Below are positions 55,201-64,000 of a stretch of 64,000 nt of DNA, piece by piece (positions within the stretch are counted from its first letter, which is position 1; each line of letters begins with the position of its first letter). Under the pieces are notes generated by a model. That model saw only the letters and a program-made list of their open reading frames with translations. It made no database searches and was not told the origin of the DNA. Origin of the DNA: Pleodorina starrii (lineage: Eukaryota > Chlorophyta > Chlorophyceae > Chlamydomonadales > Volvocaceae); contig BRXU01000001.1 in assembly GCA_030267565.1 (NCBI GenBank), forward strand, positions 992,001 to 1,056,000, read 5' to 3'. The position numbers and the translations under genes are program-made.

Positions 55201-57359
55201 TGTCGGCCGCTGCGGAGGCGCCCGGGGCAGCCAGCGTGCGGGAGGCGGAGCAGCTGCTGGACCGGGCGGCGGCGGCGGTGGGCGTGAGGGCCAAGAAGCT
55301 GGACAAGAAGGGTGAGGGGAGGGACGGGGAAGGGGAGGGGACGGGGCGGGGACGGAGCGGCGCCTCCCGATGGTCGTTTGTTTCCCGGGCCCGATGCGCG
55401 AGCAGCCATTCTTCCCTGCTACTGGTCGTCTTTCTTCCCGGTGGTGGTGGGTTGCGCAAGGCTTGCCGGGAAGGGCCCCAGGCACACTTCCTGTAGCCCG
55501 GCCACTCCCCCCTAATCGTACCTTCCTTTCCTCATCCAAGACGCCGTTGCAGCCATCAACAACGCCGTTGCAGCCATCAACAACGCCGTTGCAGCCTCCC
55601 ACGCCGTTCCTGCTCCTGACTTCCCGACCTCCTCCCATGTCCCCACAGCCGACCGACCGCCCCCACTCCCGGCCTTCCCTGCCTTACCCACCCTCTCCCC
55701 TCCCTCGCCAATTCCTTGCCCTGCGCCGCGCTGCACGACTTGTCTCGGGTAAAGAAACACGGTTGTCTCGGGGTTGTCTGGGGGTTGTTGTCTTCCCTTG
55801 CCAGCAGTGTGCAGTGCACCCCCCACCCCCACCCCTCCCGCTGGCGGTGTTCCTCCCTGCCCCCCCCATCCCCTCCCCTCCCTGCCACCTGTCACAGGCG
55901 AGAAGGCGGCTCTGTCGGCGCTGCGCGAGCGGCTGCTGTCCTCCCTGGCCGCGGAGGACGACCCGCCCGCCGCCCTGGCGCTGCTGGTGCCGCTGGCGCA
56001 CCTCAAGATCACCGGTGGGGCCCTCGGGACACGGGGGGACTCGGGGGGGGGGGTGAGTCACACGAGAGAAGGGAAGGAAGGGAAGGGGAAGAAGGACGCA
56101 AGAAAGGACGGGGCTGCGTGCGCGTGCGTGCGTATGCCTGCGTGCATGTGCATGTGCGTGCGCGCGTGTGCATGCGGAGACGGCGCGCATGCGTGTGTGT
56201 GGGCGTGCGCACCGGCGTTCGGGGGAAGCACCGAAATCCGTGGTCCGGTCGCAAAACGGCACGGTGTGTGGCTGTGTGCTGTAACGCGCCCGCGTCCTCC
56301 TCGACCGGCCCATCATGCATAGGGCATGGCGTGTTAGCGTCGCGTCCTCCCACGTCGTTGCGGCACAAAGAGAGGCCTGCACCTGCGGCCGCCGGCGCGC
56401 CTATCACACTTCCTTGCGCTGCGCTGCGCTGCGCTGACGAGGCGCTGCGCTGACAATGCGCTGTGCTGACGATGCGCTTCGCTGTGCTGGTGCCGCGCCT
56501 TTGTCTGCTGCTGTCGTCTGCACACCACCTGTCGTGGTGTGGTGTGGCACTGCTCCCAACCCACCGTCCACCTCCGTGCCTCAGGCAAGGCCATCACGCT
56601 GCCTGGCAAGGCTCTGGGGGCGGTGCTGGCTCGGCTTCAGGGGTCGGCGGAGGAGGGCTCGGAGCTGGCGGCGGCGGTGCGAGGTCTGGGGGAGCTGCAC
56701 GAGGGGGTGGTGGAGTATCTCAAGGCGCAGGTGGGGGAGGGAGGGAGGGAGGGAGGGAGGGGAGCCAGGGTTATGAGTAGAGGACAATCCAAAGACGCAA
56801 AGAGGCGGGGGGGGGCAGGGGGCGGTTGAGAATGTGATGCGTCATTGGTGTGCTTGCCGCAAGCAGCCCTCAGAGGAGGTTCTCATGCAGGCAGGGTGTC
56901 GATGTGGCGAACACGGGGCAGCAGTACACTTTGAGGGGGATTGGCTGGGAATGTGGGAAGGGAGGGAAGAGTGGCAGCGCCAGTGGCGGCAGTAAGTCTG
57001 GAGGAAGAGGCGGTGAAGGGAAAGGAAGCCGGGAGGGCGGGAAGGCGACCCGGACAAGGAGGGCTGAGAGCGGGGGAGGGAGGGCGGAGGGAGGCAAATC
57101 CTAACGTGTTTAGGGCCGTCCGTTCCCTGGACCGGTCATCTGACGACGACTCGAACGTGTCAGATAGCGGTGACGCGGTCCCAACCAACCACCCTCCCGG
57201 CCTCCCGGCTTGCCACCCGTCGCTGCGTGTTGCTTGCAGTCCGCGGGGTCTGGCGCTGCCGGCGGCACGGCAGCGATGCTGGAGCGGCTGACGGGGATGC
57301 TGCCGCCGCTGAAATCAGCGCTGGGGCTGCAGGTCCCGGCGGCGGCAGGGGACGCTTGA
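49231..57359 (+). CDS. UFL1: E3 UFM1-protein ligase 1 homologue
   Basis: Twelve exons join in phase: 49231-49744, 50127-50393, 50872-51001, 51537-51828, 52405-52657, 53117-53436, 53994-54162, 54672-54817, 55164-55311, 55898-56014, 56585-56730, 57240-57359 (TGA). Total 873 residues, slightly longer than animal UFL1 (about 790). Family blocks in order: LSERNVVELVNKLRQLGI, HTINGKEYLTVDCLRSEI, GGRLSLVELPTIVGVDYVHC, ITAQYFDAIAAEINDQLQEA, ALRGSLKGG, FYSQNGWVAYDTVRRLGIS and WVDVGPLLPCVLSDADV. A Lys/Gly-rich linker and a helical C-terminal half follow. UFL1 works with UFC1 and the ER adaptor DDRGK1 to attach UFM1, notably to ribosomes at the ER. Oddities are poly-Gly inserts at exons 2, 4, 5 and 6, which explain the extra length. 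TGTAA lies 367 bases downstream. Confidence 0.95.
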
Positions 57360-58807
57360 CGGGAGATGGCTGGGAGGGGGTTGCAGGTCAGGGCAGGGCG
57401 CGGAACGGCTGGCTTGGGGTGGGGGGCGGAAGAGCGTGGTCAGGCGTTCTGTCGAGGGTGTGTGGGGGGGAGGGAGAGGGGTCTTGCCCCTGGGTTCAGG
57501 GTGCCACAGGTGCGGGCGATGGGGCTGACATGTGACATTGCGACATGAGCTCTGCAATCGTTTGCGGGCCCCGTCGCTCCGCGAGGGAGCTCGCGCACTG
57601 ACGTGGGGAGGGAGAGGAGGAGGAGTACATGCTATCTGGGGTGGGCCTTTGTGCGGTGTGCGTGCTCGGCTGCTGTCGAAGACCAGCGGCGAGTCGGTCG
57701 CAGCCCGACTGCATCGGTGGTGTACTGTAATGCGGTAGTATGTACCGTATGGGGCCTGAGTGTCCTCGGCTTTGTCGAGGCCTCGTTTGATGGTTTCGGC
57801 GCTGACTGCCTGCCGTCAACACCCAGCTGCCACCAGCGCCACCAACGCTGTCAGCCTGGTTTGGAGATCCATGAGGCGTAGCTCTCTCTCGGGGAGATCG
57901 GTTGCAAACCCGCCGGCGCCGGACGACGACTTCCTGTGTGACGTCGTGATCGTCCCGTCCCGGAGCCATCGGAAGGCTACAACATTGTCGCGCTTGCCCG
58001 AATCAACGAAACGCTGCGAAGGGGGGCTGAGAGCCTGAGACATGTATCCTAACAAACAGTACGGTTGAAGTCGTTAAGAATACAAACATGACTACGCATG
58101 GACGCTAGTAGACACCGTAGGAGCAGCAGGCAGTAGTGCGGCCGGCGGGCGGCGGCAACGGATTATTTTTGAATCGCAACTGTCAACGCCCTCCGCTCGC
58201 AACGTCAAAAGTATCTCCACTGCGCCATGGCCCATAGGGACCATATAATTCTTCGCAAGTGTGTGTATCCATATAAGTATGCATATGAGCAGCAGCGACT
58301 TGACAGCGATTACCATTCATACGAAACGAGAATTCCAACTCCATCAGCTAGAAGGACCACCGCAGATTTCATTCAAATTGTAAGCTTATTCTTTCTCAAT
58401 ACATACGTTACAGTTTGCTTGGTGGGGCACTGTGATGGGGACCCGATAGGAGAAGGCAGTAGCTGTGCCTCACAGCGGCTTCCGGAAGTGCGCGGTAAGG
58501 ATTCAAGATCAGGCATTGTAATTATCGATATTTGCACCCTCAATGAAGTGCTCGCCTGCTACTCTCCGTCCCTGAGGGCTGCCGGACTTCCTTCTGATCG
58601 TCTATCTTCGACGTATTATACCCCCCGACTACTCCGTCGCAGGAACGGCAGTGTTCGATTTCATTCAATGATTTTCTAGTACCTTTTTGGTCATTATAAT
58701 CGCGCGCGACTCTGACGTGCGCGACCCGTCCATAGCCTGCTGTTCAACCGTCGCCAGCCACTGCCAGCCGGTCGGCGCAGTGGTCGGGGGCAATGCGTCC
58801 CACTTCC
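57360..58807. other. UFL1 3' UTR and intergenic region
   Basis: The first ~390 bases are probably UFL1 3' UTR. The stretch 58080-58690 is clearly AT-richer and holds a 150-codon ATG-started frame (58227-58679, plus) with no recognisable domain. I saw no terminal repeats that would mark it as a transposon. The promoter of the metalloprotease gene should lie in the last few hundred bases. Confidence 0.5.
57726..57730 (+). terminator. Candidate poly(A) signal TGTAA of UFL1
   Basis: TGTAA 367 bases after the UFL1 stop codon. Confidence 0.5.
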
Positions 58808-61800
58808 ATGCTAGCTCTCATCCTTCTGCTCTCACTGCTGTTCGGCGCGGAGAGCCAGGCGATCCAGAGCAACCAACCGGGCAGGTTGACAGGCGAGTTC
58901 CTGGCGGCGTCAGGTGGCGTTGCGGGTCCGCACGCGGACGTGGGGCCTTGATTGTCGGCGTAAAGAGGGATATGCCTTGCATGCTTGTGGCAAGATGGCA
59001 AGCCATACTGTCCTTCGACCGGCAACTGGCCGTAGGTTCCGGACTCCGCACCTTCCCGCCAGACAGGCGTGGGCTCTGATCTTACTGAATGGCAGTTTGC
59101 ATCCGTTTCACCCGAAATCATCGTCCGATACGCACTCCGAGGGGACTTGCACAAAATCATAAATGCTCGTCATTCGGCAGCCAGGCCGGATGAGGGCCAG
59201 TTGCCCTATCGAAACATCGATAGGGCAGGGGCAGGGGGGTGGGCGAGAGCCATGTCGGCCCTCTCGACCCCACTCAACACGAGAATGTCCCCAAGCAAGG
59301 CCAGATCGTGCAGGACGCTCCAGCCCGCGCCGACCACAACGCAGGACCGATAGCACCGATAGCAGCACCCGATAGCAGTTGACACATCAAAACCCTAAAA
59401 CCCACAAGTACGACCGCGCGCACGTCCAAGCCAGCCCCTTTCCTGCAACGCAGGGTTTGCCTCAGCAATGGGCAGCATCTCAATATATTAAGTTATTAAC
59501 AGTTAAACGGTCACCAGCGCCCGCACTGCAGGCACCCTCACATCCCTGGAGCTCTCCGGAACCCAACGACACACGGAGCCGACCTACTACCTCGCCGTAC
59601 AAGGCGGCGTCATCCACCGGGTCCAGTTCTGCCCCAGCGTGTCACAGCGCGAAATTCCCAAGCGCAACATTCCGGTAACCGTTGCGTACGACAAAATCAT
59701 CGACGGCGTCGTACACTCGTGCTCCATCCCCGTGCTGTCGCCGCCGCCGGAGCAGCAACACCAACACCAACAGCGGCGGCGGCGGGTTCTTCTGGGCGAG
59801 GCGATCACCACCCCCCGATCGGTTAAGATTCTGGTCTACGTGGCATCGTTCTGTGGCTTCAGCCAGCCGGCCGCGGTCACCCCCCAGGTGAGTGGTGAGT
59901 GGTGAGTGCGGCGGCGAGTTGCGCTGCACTCCACATCATGCACCTCCTGCCGCCTTCCTCGGCTGGATCCCGGCTGGGCCGGTTCCTTGGCGCTGGGCTG
60001 GGCTGCCTGCCAGTGCCGCCACCTTCGTCCCGAACCCCTACCCTTCCATCCCAGTTTCCCTCCCGATCAACCCTTTCCGCCCTCCCTTGCCTTTCCTGCC
60101 CTGCCCTCCTTCTTTCCTTCTGCTCCCTCTGTAACCCCCAGCGGGTCACCAACTTGCTGGCCACCGGCAGCGGCACCTACCTGGGCCGCTCCCTGGTGGG
60201 GTACTTCAAGACCTGCAGCTACGGTCAGGTCAGCCTTCGCCGTACTTCCGTACTTCCGTACAACAACACCCGTACGCCCATACACATTTACCCATATCGT
60301 GCACATGCATGTAGCGCGGCATGACACACATCTGAACCTCCAATATCATCTTTGATACCATACGAAAGAATAACACAATAAATTACAGACCGACCATGTT
60401 TCAATTCGGCCGCACCGGCTGCCCGACGGCCCGTGTGTATTCCTCGTTTGCTTCCTACCCTGACATTCAGGTAACCCTGGAGCCGGGTAATGTCAAGGTG
60501 CTGGGCCCCGTGGAGGTGCCCTGCAACGGCGCCCTGCAGGGCCCCCAGGCCTTCGCCAGTGGCCCCAACTTCACCACCACCGCCTGCGACGAGACGGACA
60601 ACATGCCCAAGTGGCACCTGTGGCTGGACGAGTGGGCGCAGCGGACCCACGGCGTCGCGGCAGCGGACTACCACCACCGCGTGCTCATCCTGCCGCGCCT
60701 CTTCGCCTTGCAGGTCAAAGGTAAGGCGCGCCCGCGTGTGTGTGTGGGGGGGGGAGTGGTGCTTTGTGTGTGTGTGTGTGTGTGTGGAGGTGCTGTGTGG
60801 GGGTGGTGGTGCTGTGTGTATGACACAGCACCGCCGCGTCGCGTCCAGGCCGTGACGGTGCCGTTGGGCTCGGCGGGGGGCGGGGGTGTAAACGAAAACG
60901 ATACCGCAGCGGAGGGACGGGTCTGGTCTGGGGGGGAACCGGGCCGGCGACTTACCCATACCACCAAAACCGGTATGTCAGGAAAGGGCTTTGAAGATTC
61001 CCGGCGCCGGGAGACTCGAGGCCGGGTTAGGCCTCGGCTTGCGGTTTCGATTGCTGTGCTGGCGCGCAGCGCTGTGCACTGCACGGGCTCAGGGCGCGAC
61101 GAGCCCCGTGTCTTCGGGCTGCACACGGCGGCGGCCTGGATGGCGGGCGGCGTCTTTGGCGGTACGCACTGGCGATGCGACCCGTTGCTGGAAAGCACCC
61201 CACATGACGTGTCAGGTGGCTGCCAGGTGGCGTGCATCCCACCGCCGTGCACGCGAGCGCACGGCCCTAACACATCCATAGTTCCATACGCGCGCTATAT
61301 CCCTTAATGTGCCGGACCGTGCCGTCTGGGCGCCGTCACGTGGCGACGTGGGTCCTCAGGCTGCGGCAGCTTCTCCGGCGCCGCCAGCCCCGGTCGCTGG
61401 CCGGGCTCCTCCGCTGCGGGCAACGGCTGGGGCAGCAGTTTGATTTGGTGGAGTGGCGACAATTTTGGAAATCTGGAGATCTTGTTCCACGAGATCGGCC
61501 ACACGTACGGCATGGGCCACGCAAACGTGCCCGGCGGTTGTGATCTGTACGACCAGTGCGACCACACGTGCAGCATGGGCGCCAGGGGCGGGCAGGGCAT
61601 TCGCTGCCTCAACGCGCCGCACAACTGGCAGGTGCGCCCGCCGCCGTATACGTTTGAAGCTGTGCGCTGTGTGCTGTTGCGTGCTGCGTACATGCATGCT
61701 GCGTATATGTTCTGTGGTTTCGCGTTTGGGTGGGTGAGCCGTCGGGGACTACGTTGGGCTACGCGTATGTGTGCGTCACTGCGTGTGTGTAGTCTGTAGA

Positions 61801-63365
61801 GTGCTCATCTGCATAGTGGCCATGAAGACGCACAACCGGCGCAAATGCACATACCCCTGAATCCCTGAACGAACGAGCCAGACGGGTCGGTCGCCGATCC
61901 CGCCGCCTGCGGACCAAAGCTGCCGAAGCGCCTGCGCGTCCAGCACGCGTTTGCGCGTCCCCTCCCCCAAGCCCCTCAACCCCCCTCCCCTTGCACGTCC
62001 CCTCTCCCCCCGGCCCCCGCTCTCCTCAACACGCGCCCCCTCCAGATCGGCTGGGGCCGGCCCTTCCTTCAGCTGGACAACACCAGCCTCCAGTACGGCA
62101 TCCCGCTGTCCGTACGCATCCCGCCGCAGCTCTCCACCGCGGCCAGCTCCCTGCTGCTCTCGGGCGCAGATCTCCTGGCCCCGCCGCCATCACCACCCAC
62201 CCCCCGCCAGCCACCCCAGCCACCCCCGCCGCAGTCGCAGGCGCAGGCGCCACCTCAGCGCCTCTTCATCTCGGCCCGCATCAACGTGTATCCCTATGAG
62301 ATGCCCTGGGCTCCCTGGGACGACGACAAGCCCTTCCTCGTCATGCATGCCTACCCGGGCACCGACGCGCAGCCCGACCTGCCCACGATTTGGCTGGGCG
62401 AGGTACGGCTAGGCGAGACCTGGCGCGACGCCAACAGCAGCATCGCGGTTCGGTTCGAGTCCTGGAGCAGCACCGCCGGGGCCGTCGCGCGTATCTGTCG
62501 CCGACGCGCCGACGCCGAGGTGCGCTGCGGCGACGGCGCCGATGACGACTGCGACTTCCTGACGGACGAGCAGGACCCCGACTGCGCGGGGTCGGACGTA
62601 GAGCTGAGGGACGCCGCCGCCGCCGCCGCCGCTGAGGCGATACCCAAGCCGCCGCAGCCATCGGCGCAATCAACGATGGCCCCACGCAGAAGCTCGCCCA
62701 GGCCGCCGCCGCCGCTGCCAGCGCCAGCGCCCAGCCCCCTCCCGCCGCCAAAGCAGCAGCCGCCGCCGCCGCCGCCGCCAGGGCCCCGCCCCATCCCGCC
62801 GCCAAAGCAGCCGCCGCCGCCGCCGCCAGGGCCCCGCCCCCTCCCACCGCCAAAGCAGCCACCGCCGCCGCCGCCGCCCAGCAGGTCGCCGCCGCCTCCG
62901 CCGCCACGCAGCCCACCACTGAGCCGCCCGAAGCCGCCACGCCGCCCGAAGCCGCCGCCGGCCGGTGGTCCGCCGCCGCCCAGCGCGCTGCAACCCCGCC
63001 CACGGTCGCCACCGCCCAGCCCGCCGTCACCGACGCCGCCGTCACCACCCAGGCCACGACCGCCGCCGCCTTCACCCCGCCCGGCACCGCCCAGACCACC
63101 GCCGCCGGCTCCTGCGCCGCCAGTCCCGCCCAACCCCAACCCGCCGCCCTCCACACGAAGACGCCCGAAGCCGCCCTCCCCACGGCCTGTCCGGCCACCC
63201 TTTCCCCGCTTGTCGTCACGCACACCTGTGCCGCCCTCACCGCCCCCACCGCGGGTCTCCTCTCACCGTCGCTTGTTCGTCGCCACCGCCTCGTCCAGTG
63301 TGGCGCAACGCTCTCAGCCGCAGCGCCGGCGTCAGGAAGCAACGACGAAACCGCACTGGGGGTAG
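58808..63365 (+). CDS. Secreted gametolysin-type metalloprotease (peptidase M11)
   Basis: Six exons join in phase: 58808-58913, 59532-59887, 60142-60228, 60471-60720, 61360-61631, 62046-63365 (TAG). Total 796 residues. Exon 1 encodes a signal peptide (MLALILLLSLLFGAESQA), which fixes the start. A propeptide-like region follows, then KTCSYGQVTLEPGNVKVLGP and ACDETDNMPKWHLWLDEWAQ, blocks of the family. The zinc site HEIGHTYGMGH spans residues 310-320 with catalytic Glu311. After a second domain comes CGDGADDDCDFLTDEQDPDC, a Cys/Asp motif also seen in other volvocine matrix proteins. The last ~240 residues are Pro-rich (PPPP and SPPP runs), like pherophorins and hydroxyproline-rich glycoproteins. 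Family role: cleaving cell-wall or extracellular-matrix glycoproteins at mating or remodelling. The tail should anchor it in the matrix. Confidence 0.92.
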
Positions 63366-64000
63366 GTTACTTGGAGGGCCTAGGGCTCAGCCCTTCGCCT
63401 GCCGGCCCGGGCATCCCACCCTTCCAGGCATATATAGCCTCCTGACGGCCTGAGGCTGCAGAGCCGGGCGGCGGCATCCGGTGCGCTGTGCCGGTGTACG
63501 AATCTACGACATCGATCCACGCATATGATGGTGGTGATCATTCGGGGAGGGAGGATGAAGGCGATGCGCGGCTGAACTTGCGCTGTCGGGGGTTGCGAAT
63601 CGGGAAACAGAGGAAGAGGGAGCGAGAGCGCATGTTGCGAGGGATGGTTCATTCTTTCGGCGTCGCCGGCCGGGTGGTCGATGCGGGGGTGGTCGATGTG
63701 GGGTTGGGGGGGCGAACCCTGCCTGTAAAGGTGCGCACATCGCTGCCGGTGTTGGTCCGAGTGCGTGATCCTTTAGTGGCCTTCAGTTCTGGACGCGTGA
63801 CTGGGAATGGCCGCAGCACTGCTGAGTGCTGACTCGCGGCTTCCCGCTGCGCACCCCCCCCCGCTTCGTGTGCATATCCCCAACCGCCTCCTACTGACCG
63901 CGCCCGGCATGCAGTCGCCATTGCTTTGCCGGTTTAGATGACGCCGGCTAGAGTTCAGGCGCAGATAGGTGCCCCGCCGCTGCAGAGCTAAGGCCACACC
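63366..64000. other. 3' UTR and downstream flank of the metalloprotease gene
   Basis: No gene seen. Contains the candidate poly(A) signal at 63724-63728. Confidence 0.6.
63724..63728 (+). terminator. Candidate poly(A) signal TGTAA of the metalloprotease gene
   Basis: TGTAA 359 bases after the stop codon. Confidence 0.45.

Noticed and set aside
58227..58679. 150-codon frame in AT-richer DNA
   Set aside because: AT-rich with a proper ATG, but no domain or splice context; kept only as a remark in the intergenic entry.
60380..60470. Extra coding upstream of the protease exon at 60471
   Set aside because: The frame is open, but family sequence runs directly from CSYGQ to VTLEPGN, so the CAG at 60468-60470 is the acceptor.

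Overview
The window reads as nuclear DNA of a volvocine (chlamydomonadalean) green alga. It is very GC-rich, and its genes are split into short exons by GT-AG introns of roughly 100-950 bases. Coding sequence carries many Ala, Gly, Gln, Pro and Ser runs. TGTAA motifs, the usual chlorophyte poly(A) signal, lie 0.4-0.8 kb after several stop codons. One gene is a gametolysin-type (M11) metalloprotease with a pherophorin-like proline-rich tail, a combination typical of Chlamydomonas, Volvox and relatives. All gene models below were spliced by hand by matching exon phase to GT-AG borders; there is no transcript support.

Layout. 476-4609 (+): 3' part of a guanylyl cyclase catalytic domain, with a 500-base CATC array in an intron. 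4652-5006: a possible exon pair of an unknown gene. 5007-10343: no gene I trust. 10344-14577 (+): Gln/Pro-rich protein of unknown function, 5' end not found, with a complete small hAT-type element in an intron. 18636-20162 and 21080-22585 (-): tandem paralogues with a predicted beta-propeller plus BTB/POZ domain. 24819-26265 (+): charged 23-residue-repeat protein. 27805-34404 (-): ten-exon TPR-like plus 2-oxoglutarate/Fe(II) oxygenase. 34808-37105 (+): phage-type DNA N6-adenine methyltransferase (Dam family), head to head with the oxygenase across 403 bases. 42392-44582 (-): AlgH/UPF0301 family protein. 49231-57359 (+): complete twelve-exon UFL1, the E3 ligase of the UFM1 pathway. 58808-63365 (+): complete six-exon secreted M11 metalloprotease.

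These are mostly independent eukaryotic genes, not an operon or a defence island. The item I would look at first is the intron-bearing Dam-type methyltransferase and its divergent oxygenase neighbour. A shared promoter is plausible. A functional link, such as writing and removing a DNA mark, is only a hypothesis.

Mobile and repeat content: a 408-base non-autonomous hAT-type element with 8-base target duplications (11402-11809), a duplicated 125-base element at 23.6/24.1 kb, a hairpin next to a (CCCG)n array at 33.3 kb, a 69-base coding minisatellite, and many tetranucleotide arrays.
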